Of a DNA stretch of 64,000 nucleotides, positions 44,901 to 60,400 are shown one piece after another. How positions within the stretch are numbered: position 1 is the stretch's first letter; each line of letters opens with the position of its first letter. The position numbers and the translations under genes were made by a program. This stretch comes from Paramisgurnus dabryanus (Eukaryota; Chordata; Actinopteri; Cypriniformes; Cobitidae), in contig NC_133359.1 in NCBI RefSeq assembly GCF_030506205.2, forward strand, positions 31,431,344 to 31,495,343, in the 5' to 3' direction. Below the pieces are notes generated by a model. The model saw only the letters and a program-made list of their open reading frames with translations, was not told the DNA's origin and searched no databases.

Positions 44901-47900
44901 TCTTTTGTGTTTATTAGAAAAAAACTAATGCATACAGGTTTAAAACAACACAAGAATGAGTAAAGTATGAAAGAATTTTCATTGAACCTATAAAATTCCA
45001 TCATTTTTTTAATCCTACTATGGGAGTCAATGGTCACTATCTGCTGTGGGTTTACCATCATTCCTCAAAATATTTTCTTTTGTGTTAATCAGAAAAAAAC
45101 TAATGCCTACAGGTTTAAAACAACACAAGGATGAGTAAATTATGAAAGAATTTTCATTGAACATATAAAATTCCATAATTTTTTTATTCCTACTATGGGA
45201 GTCAATGGTCACTATCTGCTATGGGTTTACTATCATTCCTCAAAATATTTTCTTTTGTGTTAATCAGAAAAAAAACTAATGCATACACGCTTAAAACAAC
45301 ACAAGGATGAGTAAATTATGAAAGAATTTTCATTGAACCTATAAAATTCCATCATTTTTTATTCCTACTATGGGAGTCAATGGTCACTATCTGCTGTAGG
45401 TTTACTATCATTCCTCAAAATATTTTCTTTTGTGTTAATCAGAAAAAAACTAATGCATACAGGTTTAAAACAACACAAGGATGAGTATATTATGAAAGAA
45501 TTTTCATTGAACCTATAAAATTCCATCATTTTTTTATTTCTACTATGGGAGTCAATGGTCACTATCTGCTGTGGGTTTACTATCATTCCTCAAAATATTT
45601 TCTTTTGTGTTAATCAGAAAAAAACTAATGCATACAGGTTTAAAACAACACAAGGATGAGTAAATTATGAAAGAATTTTCATTGAACCTATAAAATACCA
45701 TCATTTTTTTATTCCTACTATGGGAGTCAATGGTCATTATCTGCTGTGGGTTTACCATCATTCCTCAAAATATTTTCTTTTGTGTTAATCAGAAAAAAAC
45801 TAATGCATACAGGTTTAAAACAACACGAGGATGAGTAAATTATGAAAGAATTTTCATTGAACCTAAAAAATTCCATCATTTTTTTAATCCTACTATGGGA
45901 GTCAATGGTCACTATCTGCTGTGGGTTTACCATCATTCCTCAAAATATTTTCTTTTGTGTTAATCAGAAAAAAACTAATGCATACAGGTTTTAAACAACA
46001 CAAGGATGAGTAAATTATGAAAGAATTTTCATTGAACCTATAAAATTCCATAATTTTTTTATTCCTACTATGGGAGTCAATGGTCACTATCTGCTGTGGG
46101 TTTACCATCATTCTTCAAAATATTTTCTTTTGTGTTAATCAGAAAAAAACTAATGCATACAGGTTTAAAACAACACAAGGATGAGTAAATTATGAAAGAA
46201 TTTTCATGGAACCTATAAAATTCCATCATTTTTTTATTCCTACTATGGGAGTCAATGGTCACTATCTGCTGTGGGTTTACCATCATTCCTCAAAATATTT
46301 TCTTTTGTGTTAATCAGAAAAAAACTTATGTATACAGGTTTAAAACAACACAAGGATGAGTAAATTATGAAAGAATTTTCATTGAACCTATAAAATTCCA
46401 TCTTTTTTATTCCTACTATGGGAGTCAATGGTCACTATCTGCTGTGGGTTTACCATCATTCCTCAAAATATTTTCTTTTGTGTTAATCAGAAAAAAACTA
46501 ATGCATACACGTTTAAAAGAACACGAGGATGAGTAAATTATGAAAGAATTTTCATTGAACCTATAAAATTCCATCATTTTTTATTCCTACTATGGGAGTC
46601 AATGGTCACTATCTGCTGTGGGTTTACTATCATTCCTCAAAATATTTTCTTTTGTGTTAATCAGAAAAAAAACTAATGCATACACGTTTAAAAGAACACG
46701 AGGATGAGTGAATTATGAAAGAATTTTCATTGAACCTATTAAATTCCATCATTTTTTTATTCCTACTATGGGAGTCAATGGTCACTATCTGCTGAGGGTT
46801 TACCATCATTCCTCAAAATATTTTCTTTTGTGTTTATTAGAAAAAAACGAATGCATACAGGTTTAAAACAACACGAGGATTAGTAAATTATGATAGAATT
46901 TTCATTGAACCTATAAAATTCCATCATTTTTTTATTCCTACTATGGGAGTCAATGGTCACTATCTGCTGTGGGTTTACCATCATTCCTCAAAATATTTTC
47001 TTTTGTGTTAATCAGAAAAAAACTTATGTATACAGGTTTAAAACAACACAAGGATGAGTAAATTATGAAAGAATTTTCATTGAACCTATAAAATTCCATC
47101 TTTTTTATTCCTACTATGGGAGTCAATGGTCACTATCTGCTGTGGGTTTACCATCATTCCTCAAAATATTTTCTTTTGTGTTAATCAGAAAAAAACTAAT
47201 GCATACACGTTTAAAAGAACACGAGGATGAGTAAATTATGAAAGAATTTTCATTGAACCTATAAAATTCCATCATTTTTTATTCCTACTATGGGAGTCAA
47301 TGGTCACTATCTGCTGTGGGTTTACCATCATTCCTCAAAATATTTTATTTTGTGTTAATCAGAGAAAAAACTAATGCATACAGTTTTAAAACAACACAAG
47401 GATGAGTAAATTATGAAAGAATTTTCATTGAACCTATAAAATTCCATCATTTTTTTATTCCTACTATGGGAGTCAATGGTCACTATCTGCTGTGGGTTTA
47501 CCATCATTCCTCAAAATATATTTTTTTGTCTTAATCAGTAAAAAACTAATGCATACAGGTTTAAAACAACACAAGGATGAGTAAATTATGAAAGAATTTT
47601 CATTGAACCTATAAAATTCCATCATTTTTTTATTCCTACTATGGGAGTCAATGGTCACTATCTGCTGTGGGTTTACTATCATTCCTCAAAATATTTTCTT
47701 TTGTGTTAATCAGAAAAAAATAATGCATACAGGTTTAAAACAACACAAGGATGAGTATATTATGAAAGAATTTTCATTGAACCTATAAAATTCCATCATT
47801 TTTTTATTCCTACTATGGGAGTCAATGGTCACTATCTGCTGTGGGTTTACCATCATTCCTCAAAATATTTTCTTTTGTGTTAATCAGAAAAAAACTAATG

Positions 47901-50900
47901 CATACAGGTTTAAAACAACACAAGGATGAGTAAATTATGAAAGAATTTTCATTGAACCTATAAAATACCATCATTTTTTTATTCCTACTATGGGAGTCAA
48001 TGGTACTTATCTGCTGTGGGTTTACCATCATTCCTCAAAATATTTTCTTTTGTGTTAATCAGAAAAAAACTAATGCATACAGGTTTAAAACAACACAAGG
48101 ATGAGTAAATTGTGAAAGAATTTTCATTGAACCTATAAAATTCCATCATTTTTTTATTCCTACTATAGGAGTCAATGGTCACTATCTGCTGTGGGTTTAC
48201 CATCATTCCTCAAAATATTTTCTTTTGTGTTAATCAGAAAAAAAACTAATGCATACAGGTTTAAAACAACACGAGGATGAGTAAATTATGAAAGAATTTT
48301 CATTGAACCTATAAAATTCCATAATTTTTTTATTCCTACTATGGGAGTCAATGGTCACTATCTGCTGTGGGTTTACTATCATTCCTCAAAATATTTTCTT
48401 TTGTGTTAATCAGAAAAAAACGAATGCATACACGTTTAAAAGAACACGAGGATGAGTAAATTATGAAAGAATTTTCATTGAATCTATAAAATTCCATCAT
48501 TTTTTTATTCCTACTATGGGAGTCAATGGTCACTATCTGCTGTGGGTTTACTATCATTCCTCAAAATATTTTCTTTTGTGTTAATCAGAAAAAAAACTAA
48601 TGCATACACGTTTAAAAGAACACGAGGATGAGTGAATTATGAAAGAATTTTCATTGAACCTATTAAATTCCATCATTTTTTTATTCCTACTATGGGAGTC
48701 AATGGTCACTATCTGCTGAGGGTTTACCATCATTCCTCAAAATATTTTCTTTTGTGTTTATTAGAAAAAAACGAATGCATACAGGTTTAAAACAACACAA
48801 GGATGAGTAAATTATGAAAGAATTTTCATTGAACCTATAAAATTCCATCATTTTTTTAGTCCTACTATGGGAGTCAATGGTCACTATCTGCTGTGGGTTT
48901 ACCATCATTCCTCAAAATATTTTCTTTTGTGTTAATCAGAAAAAAACTAATGCATACAGGTTTAAAACAACACAAGGATGAGTAAATTATGAAAGAAGTT
49001 TTATTGAACCTATAAAATTCCATCATTTTTTTATTCCTACTATAGGAGTCAATGGTCACTATCTGCTGTGGGTTTACCATCATTCCTCAAAATATTTTCT
49101 TTTGTGTTTACTAGAAAAAAACGAATGCATACAGGTTTAAAACAACACAAGGATGAGTAAATTATGAAAGAATTTTCATTGAACCTATAAAATTCCATCA
49201 TTTTTTTATTCCTACTATGGGAGTCAATGGTCACTATCTGCTGTGGGTTTACCATCATTCCTCAAAATATTTTCTTTTGTGTTTATTAGAAAAAAACGAA
49301 TGCATACAGGTTTAAAACAACACAAGAATGAGTAAAGTATGAAAGAATTTTCATTGAACCTATACAATTCCATCATTTTTTAATTCCTACTATGGGAGTC
49401 AATGGTCACTATCTGCTGTGGGTTTACCATCATTCCTCAAAATATTTTCTTTTGTGTTAATCAGAAAAAAACTAATGCATACAGGTTTTAAACAACACAA
49501 GGATGAGTAAATTATGAAAGAATTTTCATTGAACCTATAAAATTCCATAATTTTTTTATTCCTACTATGGGAGTCAATGGTCACTATCTGCTGTGGGTTT
49601 ACCATCATTCTTCAAAATATTTTCTTTTGTGTTAATCAGAAAAAAACTAATGCATACAGGTTTAAAACAACACAAGGATGAGTAAATTATGAAAGAATTT
49701 TCATGGAACCTATAAAATTCCATCATTTTTTTATTCCTACTATGGGAGTCAATGGTCACTATCTGCTGTGGGTTTACCATCATTCCTCAAAATATTTTCT
49801 TTTGTGTTAATCAGAAAAAAACTTATGTATACAGGTTTAAAACAACACAAGGATGAGTAAATTATGAAAGAATTTTCATTGAACCTATAAAATTCCATCT
49901 TTTTTATTCCTACTATGGGAGTCAATGGTCACTATCTGCTGTGGGTTTACCATCATTCCTCAAAATATTTTCTTTTGTGTTAATCAGAAAAAAAACTAAT
50001 GCATACACGTTTAAAAGAACACGAGGATGAGTAAATTATGAAAGAATTTTCATTGAACCTATAAAATTCCATCATTTTTTATTCCTACTATGGGAGTCAA
50101 TGGTCACTATCTGCTGTGGGTTTACTATCATTCCTCAAAATATTTTCTTTTGTGTTAATCAGAAAAAAAACTAATGCATACACGTTTAAAAGAACACGAG
50201 GATGAGTGAATTATGAAAGAATTTTCATTGAACCTATTAAATTCCATCATTTTTTTATTCCTACTATGGGAGTCAATGGTCACTATCTGCTGAGGGTTTA
50301 CCATCATTCCTCAAAATATTTTCTTTTGTGTTTATTAGAAAAAAACGAATGCATACAGGTTTAAAACAACACAAGGATGAGTAAATTATGAAAGAATTTT
50401 TATTGAACCTATAAAATTCCATCATTTTTTTATTCCTACTATGGGAGTCAATGGTCACTATCTGCTGTGGGTTTACCATCATTCCTCAAAATATTTTCTT
50501 TTGTGTTAATCAGAAAAAAACTAATGCATACAGGTTTAAAACAACACAAGGATGAGTAAATTATGAAAGAAGTTTTATTGAACCTATAAAATTCCATCAT
50601 TTTTTTATTCCTACTATGGGAGTCAATGGTCACTATCTGCTGTGGGTTTACCATCATTCCTCAAAATATTTTCTTTTGTGTTTATTAGAAAAAAACGAAT
50701 GCATACAGGTTTAAAACAACACAAGGATGAGTAAATTATGAAAGAATTTTCATTGAACCTATAAAATTCCATCATTTTTTTATTCCTACTATGGGAGTCA
50801 ATGGTCACTATCTGCTGTGGGTTTACCATCATTCCTCAAAATATTTTCTTTTGTGTTTATTAGAAAAAAACGAATGCATACAGGTTTAAAACAACACAAG

Positions 50901-53900
50901 AATGAGTAAAGTATGAAAGAATTTTCATTGAACCTATACAATTCCATCATTTTTTTATTCCTACTATGGGAGTCAATGGTCACTATCTGCTGTGGGTTTA
51001 CCGTCATTCCTCAAAATATTTTCTTTTGTGTTAATCAGAAAAAAACTAATGCATACAGGTTTTAAACAACACAAGGATGAGTAAATTATGAAAGAATTTT
51101 CATTGAACCTATAAAATTCCATAATTTTTTTATTCCTACTATGGGAGTCAATGGTCACTATCTGCTGTGGGTTTACCATCATTCTTCAAAATATTTTCTT
51201 TTGTGTTAATCAGAAAAAAACTAATGCATACAGGTTTAAAACAACACAAGGATGAGTAAATTATGAAAGAATTTTCATGGAACCTATAAAATTCCATCAT
51301 TTTTTTATTCCTACTATGGGAGTCAATGGTCACTATCTGCTGTGGGTTTACCATCATTCCTCAAAATATTTTCTTTTGTGTTAATCAGAAAAAAACTTAT
51401 GTATACAGGTTTAAAACAACACAAGGATGAGTAAATTATGAAAGAATTTTCATTGAACCTATAAAATTCCATCTTTTTTATTCCTACTATGGGAGTCAAT
51501 GGTCACTATCTGCTGTGGGTTTACCATCATTCCTCAAAATATTTTCTTTTGTGTTAATCAGAAAAAAACTAATGCATACAGGTTTAAAACAACACAAGGA
51601 TGAGTAAATTATGAAAGAATTTTCATTGAACCTATAAAATTCTATCATTTTTTTATTCCTACTATGGGAGTCAATGGTCACTATCTGCTGTGGGTTTACC
51701 ATCATTCCTCAAAATATTTTCTTTTGTGTTTATTAGAAAAAAACTAATGCATACAGGTTTAAAACAACACAAGAATGAGTAAAGTATGAAAGAATTTTCA
51801 TTGAACCTATAAAATTCCATCATTTTTTTAATCCTACTATGGGAGTCAATGGTCACTATCTGCTGTGGGTTTACCATCATTCCTCAAAATATTTTCTTTT
51901 GTGTTAATCAGAAAAAAACTAATGCCTACAGGTTTAAAACAACACAAGGATGAGTAAATTATGAAAGAATTTTCATTGAACATATAAAATTCCATAATTT
52001 TTTTATTCCTACTATGGGAGTCAATGGTCACTATCTGCTATGGGTTTACTATCATTCCTCAAAATATTTTCTTTTGTGTTAATCAGAAAAAAAACTAATG
52101 CATACACGCTTAAAACAACACAAGGATGAGTAAATTATGAAAGAATTTTCATTGAACCTATAAAATTCCATCATTTTTTATTCCTACTATGGGAGTCAAT
52201 GGTCACTATCTGCTGTAGGTTTACTATCATTCCTCAAAATATTTTCTTTTGTGTTAATCAGAAAAAAACTAATGCATACAGGTTTAAAACAACACAAGGA
52301 TGAGTATATTATGAAAGAATTTTCATTGAACCTATAAAATTCCATCATTTTTTTTATTTCTACTATGGGAGTCAATGGTCACTATCTGCTGTGGGTTTAC
52401 TATCATTCCTCAAAATATTTTCTTTTGTGTTAATCAGAAAAAAACTAATGCATACAGGTTTAAAACAACACAAGGATGAGTAAATTATGAAAGAATTTTC
52501 ATTGAACCTATAAAATACCATCATTTTTTTATTCCTACTATGGGAGTCAATGGTCATTATCTGCTGTGGGTTTACCATCATTCCTCAAAATATTTTCTTT
52601 TGTGTTAATCAGAAAAAAACTAATGCATACAGGTTTAAAACAACACGAGGATGAGTAAATTATGAAAGAATTTTCATTGAACCTAAAAAATTCCATCATT
52701 TTTTTAATCCTACTATGGGAGTCAATGGTCACTATCTGCTGTGGGTTTACCATCATTCCTCAAAATATTTTCTTTTGTGTTAATCAGAAAAAAACTAATG
52801 CATACAGGTTTTAAACAACACAAGGATGAGTAAATTATGAAAGAATTTTCATTGAACCTATAAAATTCCATAATTTTTTTATTCCTACTATGGGAGTCAA
52901 TGGTCACTATCTGCTGTGGGTTTACCATCATTCTTCAAAATATTTTCTTTTGTGTTAATCAGAAAAAAACTAATGCATACAGGTTTAAAACAACACAAGG
53001 ATGAGTAAATTATGAAAGAATTTTCATGGAACCTATAAAATTCCATCATTTTTTTATTCCTACTATGGGAGTCAATGGTCACTATCTGCTGTGGGTTTAC
53101 CATCATTCCTCAAAATATTTTCTTTTGTGTTAATCAGAAAAAAACTTATGTATACAGGTTTAAAACAACACAAGGATGAGTAAATTATGAAAGAATTTTC
53201 ATTGAACCTATAAAATTCCATCTTTTTTATTCCTACTATGGGAGTCAATGGTCACTATCTGCTGTGGGTTTACCATCATTCCTCAAAATATTTTCTTTTG
53301 TGTTAATCAGAAAAAAACTAATGCATACACGTTTAAAAGAACACGAGGATGAGTAAATTATGAAAGAATTTTCATTGAACCTATAAAATTCCATCATTTT
53401 TTATTCCTACTATGGGAGTCAATGGTCACTATCTGCTGTGGGTTTACTATCATTCCTCAAAATATTTTCTTTTGTGTTAATCAGAAAAAAAACTAATGCA
53501 TACACGTTTAAAAGAACACGAGGATGAGTGAATTATGAAAGAATTTTCATTGAACCTATTAAATTCCATCATTTTTTTATTCCTACTATGGGAGTCAATG
53601 GTCACTATCTGCTGAGGGTTTACCATCATTCCTCAAAATATTTTCTTTTGTGTTTATTAGAAAAAAACGAATGCATACAGGTTTAAAACAACACGAGGAT
53701 TAGTAAATTATGATAGAATTTTCATTGAACCTATAAAATTCCATCATTTTTTTATTCCTACTATGGGAGTCAATGGTCACTATCTGCTGTGGGTTTACCA
53801 TCATTCCTCAAAATATTTTCTTTTGTGTTAATCAGAAAAAAACTTATGTATACAGGTTTAAAACAACACAAGGATGAGTAAATTATGAAAGAATTTTCAT

Positions 53901-54470
53901 TGAACCTATAAAATTCCATCTTTTTTATTCCTACTATGGGAGTCAATGGTCACTATCTGCTGTGGGTTTACCATCATTCCTCAAAATATTTTCTTTTGTG
54001 TTAATCAGAAAAAAACTAATGCATACACGTTTAAAAGAACACGAGGATGAGTAAATTATGAAAGAATTTTCATTGAACCTATAAAATTCCATCATTTTTT
54101 ATTCCTACTATGGGAGTCAATGGTCACTATCTGCTGTGGGTTTACCATCATTCCTCAAAATATTTTATTTTGTGTTAATCAGAGAAAAAACTAATGCATA
54201 CAGTTTTAAAACAACACAAGGATGAGTAAATTATGAAAGAATTTTCATTGAACCTATAAAATTCCATCATTTTTTTATTCCTACTATGGGAGTCAATGGT
54301 CACTATCTGCTGTGGGTTTACCATCATTCCTCAAAATATATTTTTTTGTCTTAATCAGTAAAAAACTAATGCATACAGGTTTAAAACAACACAAGGATGA
54401 GTAAATTATGAAAGAATTTTCATTGAACCTATAAAATTCCATCATTTTTTTATTCCTACTATGGGAGTCA
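40850..54470 (+). repeat. Higher-order repeat of 39 monomers (~6,819 bp), two copies
   Basis: Variants recur at 6,819-6,820 bp: 41003 with 47822, 42580 with 49399, 43454 with 50273, 44677 with 51496, 45552 with 52372 and 47473 with 54293. The unit includes the second copy of the 25-monomer block plus extra monomers, so the amplification is nested. A one-base T-tract difference near 52347 separates the copies. Confidence 0.88.
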
Positions 54471-57400
54471 ATGGTCACTATCTGCTGTGGGTTTACCATC
54501 ATTCCTCAAAATATTTTCTTTTGTGTTAATCAGAAAAAAACTAATGCATACAGGTTTAAAACAACACAAGGATGAGTAAATTATGAAAGAAGTTTTATTG
54601 AACCTATAAAATTCCATCATTTTTTTATTCCTACTATGGGAGTCAATGGTCACTATCTGCTGTGGGTTTACCATCATTCCTCAAAATATTTTCTTTTGTG
54701 TTTATTAGAAAAAAACGAATGCATACAGGTTTAAAACAACACAAGGATGAGTAAATTATGAAAGAATTTTCATTGAACCTATAAAATTCCATCATTTTTT
54801 TATTCCTACTATGGGAGTCAATGGTCACTATCTGCTGTGGGTTTACCATCATTCCTCAAAATATTTTCTTTTGTGTTTATTAGAAAAAAACGAATGCATA
54901 CAGGTTTAAAACTACACAAGAATGAGTAAAGTATGAAAGAATTTTCATTGAACCTATACAATTCCATCATTTTTTTATTCCTACTATGGGAGTCAATGGT
55001 CACTATCTGCTGTGGGTTTACCATCATTCCTCAAAATATTTTCTTTTGTGTTAATCAGAAAAAAACTAATGCATACAGGTTTTAAACAACACAAGGATGA
55101 GTAAATTATGAAAGAATTTTCATTGAACCTATAAAATTCCATAATTTTTTTATTCCTACTATGGGAGTCAATGGTCACTATCTGCTGTGGGTTTACCATC
55201 ATTCTTCAAAATATTTTCTTTTGTGTTAATCAGAAAAAAACTAATGCATACAGGTTTAAAACAACACAAGGATGAGTAAATTATGAAAGAATTGTCATGG
55301 AACCTATAAAATTCCATCATTTTTTTATTCCTACTATGGGAGTCAATGGTCACTATCTGCTGTGGGTTTACCATCATTCCTCAAAATATTTTCTTTTGTG
55401 TTAATCAGAAAAAAACTTATGTATACAGGTTTAAAACAACACAAGGATGAGTAAATTATGAAAGAATTTTCATTGAACCTATAAAATTCCATCTTTTTTA
55501 TTCCTACTATGGGAGTCAATGGTCACTATCTGCTGTGGGTTTACCATCATTCCTCAAAATATTTTCTTTTGTGTTAATCAGAAAAAAAACTAATGCATAC
55601 ACGTTTAAAAGAACACGAGGATGAGTAAATTATGAAAGAATTTTCATTGAACCTATAAAATTCCATCATTTTTTATTCCTACTATGGGAGTCAATGGTCA
55701 CTATCTGCTGTGGGTTTACCATCATTCCTCAAAATATTTTCTTTTGTGTTAATCAGAAAAAAAACTAATGCATACACGTTTAAAAGAACACGAGGATGAG
55801 TAAATTATGAAAGAATTTTCATTGAACCTATAAAATTCCATCATTTTTTATTCCTACTATGGGAGTCAATGGTCACTATCTGCTGTGGGTTTACTATCAT
55901 TCCTCAAAATATTTTCTTTTGTGTTAATCAGAAAAAAAACTAATGCATACACGTTTAAAAGAACACGAGGATGAGTGAATTATGAAAGAATTTTCATTGA
56001 ACCTATTAAATTCCATCATTTTTTTATTCCTACTATGGGAGTCAATGGTCACTATCTGCTGAGGGTTTACCATCATTCCTCAAAATATTTTCTTTTGTGT
56101 TTATTAGAAAAAAACGAATGCATACAGGTTTAAAACAACACAAGGATGAGTAAATTATGAAAGAATTTTCATTGAACCTATAAAATTCCATCATTTTTTT
56201 ATTCCTACTATGGGAGTCAATGGTCACTATCTGCTGTGGGTTTACCATCATTCCTCAAAATATTTTCTTTTGTGTTAATCAGAAAAAAACTAATGCATAC
56301 AGGTTTAAAACAACACAAGGATGAGTAAATTATGAAAGAAGTTTTATTGAACCTATAAAATTCCATCATTTTTTTATTCCTACTATGGGAGTCAATGGTC
56401 ACTATCTGCTGTGGGTTTACCATCATTCCTCAAAATATTTTCTTTTGTGTTTATTAGAAAAAAACGAATGCATACAGGTTTAAAACAACACAAGGATGAG
56501 TAAATTATGAAAGAATTTTCATTGTACCTATAAAATTCCATCTTTTTTTTATTCCTACTATGGGAGTCAATGGTCACTATCTGCTGTGGGTTTACCATCA
56601 TTCCTCAAAATATTTTCTTTTGTGTTAATCAGAAAAAAACTAATGCATACACGTTTAAAACAACACGAGGATTAGTAAATTATGATAGAATTTTCATTGA
56701 ACCTATAAAATTCCATCATTTTTTTATTCTTACTATGGGAGTCAATGGTCACTATCTGCTGTGGGTTTACTATCATTCCTCAAAATATTTTCTTTTGTGT
56801 TAATCAGAAAAAAACTAATTCATACACGTTTAAAACAACACGAGGATGAGTAAATTATGATAGAATTTTCATTGAACCTATAAAATTCCATCATTTTTTT
56901 ATTCCTACTATGGGAGTCAATGGTCACTATCTGCTGTGGGTTTACCATCATTCCTCAAAATATTTTATTTTGTGTTAATCAGAGAAAAAACTAATGCATA
57001 CAGTTTTAAAACAACACAAGGATGAGTAAATTATGAAAGAATTTTCATTGAACCTATAAAATTCCATCATTTTTTTATTCCTACTATGGGAGTCAATGGT
57101 CACTATCTGCTGTGGGTTTACCATCATTCCTCAAAATATATTTTTTTGTCTTAATCAGTAAAAAACTAATGCATACAGGTTTAAAACAACACAAGGATGA
57201 GTAAATTATGAAAGAATTTTCATTGAACCTATAAAATTCCATCATTTTTTTATTCCTACTATGGGAGTCAATGGTCACTATCTGCTGTGGGTTTACCATC
57301 ATTCCTCAAAATATTTTCTTTTGTGTTAATCAGAAAAAAACTAATGCATACAGGTTTAAAACAACACAAGGATGAGTAAATTATGAAAGAAGTTTTATTG

Positions 57401-60400
57401 AACCTATAAAATTCCATCATTTTTTTATTCCTACTATAGGAGTCAATGGTCACTATCTGCTGTGGGTTTACCATCATTCCTCAAAATATTTTCTTTTGTG
57501 TTTATTAGAAAAAAACGAATGCATACAGGTTTAAAACAACACAAGGATGAGTAAATTATGAAAGAATTTTCATTGAACCTATAAAATTCCATCATTTTTT
57601 TATTCCTACTATGGGAGTCAATGGTCACTATCTGCTGTGGGTTTACCATCATTCCTCAAAATATTTTCTTTTGTGTTTATTAGAAAAAAACGAATGCATA
57701 CAGGTTTAAAACTACACAAGAATGAGTAAAGTATGAAAGAATTTTCATTGAACCTATACAATTCCATCATTTTTTTATTCCTACTATGGGAGTCAATGGT
57801 CACTATCTGCTGTGGGTTTACCATCATTCCTCAAAATATTTTCTTTTGTGTTAATCAGAAAAAAACTAATGCATACAGGTTTTAAACAACACAAGGATGA
57901 GTAAATTATGAAAGAATTTTCATTGAACCTATAAAATTCCATAATTTTTTTATTCCTACTATGGGAGTCAATGGTCACTATCTGCTGTGGGTTTACCATC
58001 ATTCTTCAAAATATTTTCTTTTGTGTTAATCAGAAAAAAACTAATGCATACAGGTTTAAAACAACACAAGGATGAGTAAATTATGAAAGAATTTTCATGG
58101 AACCTATAAAATTCCATCATTTTTTTATTCCTACTATGGGAGTCAATGGTCACTATCTGCTGTGGGTTTACCATCATTCCTCAAAATATTTTCTTTTGTG
58201 TTAATCAGAAAAAAACTTATGTATACAGGTTTAAAACAACACAAGGATGAGTAAATTATGAAAGAATTTTCATTGAACCTATAAAATTCCATCTTTTTTA
58301 TTCCTACTATGGGAGTCAATGGTCACTATCTGCTGTGGGTTTACCATCATTCCTCAAAATATTTTCTTTTGTGTTAATCAGAAAAAAAACTAATGCATAC
58401 ACGTTTAAAAGAACACGAGGATGAGTAAATTATGAAAGAATTTTCATTGAACCTATAAAATTCCATCATTTTTTATTCCTACTATGGGAGTCAATGGTCA
58501 CTATCTGCTGTGGGTTTACTATCATTCCTCAAAATATTTTCTTTTGTGTTAATCAGAAAAAAAACTAATGCATACACGTTTAAAAGAACACGAGGATGAG
58601 TGAATTATGAAAGAATTTTCATTGAACCTATTAAATTCCATCATTTTTTTATTCCTACTATGGGAGTCAATGGTCACTATCTGCTGAGGGTTTACCATCA
58701 TTCCTCAAAATATTTTCTTTTGTGTTTATTAGAAAAAAACGAATGCATACAGGTTTAAAACAACACAAGGATGAGTAAATTATGAAAGAATTTTCATTGA
58801 ACCTATAAAATTCCATCATTTTTTTATTCCTACTATGGGAGTCAATGGTCACTATCTGCTGTGGGTTTACCATCATTCCTCAAAATATTTTCTTTTGTGT
58901 TAATCAGAAAAAAACTAATGCATACAGGTTTAAAACAACACAAGGATGAGTAAATTATGAAAGAAGTTTTATTGAACCTATAAAATTCCATCATTTTTTT
59001 ATTCCTACTATGGGAGTCAATGGTCACTATCTGCTGTGGGTTTACCATCATTCCTCAAAATATTTTCTTTTGTGTTTATTAGAAAAAAACGAATGCATAC
59101 AGGTTTAAAACAACACAAGGATGAGTAAATTATGAAAGAATTTTCATTGTACCTATAAAATTCCATCTTTTTTTTATTCCTACTATGGGAGTCAATGGTC
59201 ACTATCTGCTGTGGGTTTACCATCATTCCTCAAAATATTTTCTTTTGTGTTAATCAGAAAAAAACTAATGCATACACGTTTAAAACAACACGAGGATTAG
59301 TAAATTATGATAGAATTTTCATTGAACCTATAAAATTCCATCATTTTTTTATTCTTACTATGGGAGTCAATGGTCACTATCTGCTGTGAGTTTACTATCA
59401 TTCCTCAAAATATTTTCTTTTGTGTTAATCAGAAAAAAACTAATTCATACACGTTTAAAACAACACGAGGATGAGTAAATTATGATAGAATTTTCATTGA
59501 ACCTATAAAATTCCATCATTTTTTTATTCCTAGTATGGGAGTCAATGGTCTTTATCTGCTGTGGGTTTACCATCATTCCTCAAAATATTTTCTTTTGTGT
59601 TAATCAGAAAAAAACTAATGCATACAGGTTTAAAACAACACGAGGATGAGTAAATTATGAAAGAATTTTCATTGAACCTATAAAATTACATCATTTTTTT
59701 AATCTTACTATGGGTGTCAATTGTCACTATCTGCTGTGGTTTACCATCATTCCTCAAAATATTTTCTTTTGTGTTAATCAGAAAAAAACTAATGCATACA
59801 GGTTTAAAACAACACGAGGATGAGTAAATTATGAAAGAATTTTCATTGTACCTATAAAATTCCATCTTTTTTTTATTCCTACTATGGGAGTCAATGGTCA
59901 CTATCTGCTGTGGGTTTACCATCATTCCTCAAAATATTTTCTTTTGTGTTAATCAGAAAAAAACTAATGCATACACGTTTAAAACAACACGAGGATTAGT
60001 AAATTATGATAGAATTTTCATTGAACCTATAAAATTCCATCATTTTTTTATTCTTACTATGGGAGTCAATGGTCACTATCTGCTGTGGGTTTACTATCAT
60101 TCCTCAAAATATTTTCTTTTGTGTTAATCAGAAAAAAACTAATTCATACACGTTTAAAACAACACGAGGATGAGTAAATTATGATAGAATTTTCATTGAA
60201 CCTATAAAATTCCATCATTTTTTTATTCCTACTATGGGAGTCAATGGTCACTATCTGCTGTGGGTTTACCATCATTCCTCAAAATATTTTATTTTGTGTT
60301 AATCAGAGAAAAAACTAATGCATACAGTTTTAAAACAACACAAGGATGAGTAAATTATGAAAGAATTTTCATTGAACCTATCAAATTCCATCATTTTTTT

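Noticed and set aside
29283..60127. Plus-strand 64-77 codon frames starting ATGGTCACTATCTGCTG
   Set aside because: They arise only where a monomer variant removes a stop, and have the same satellite origin as the minus-strand frames.
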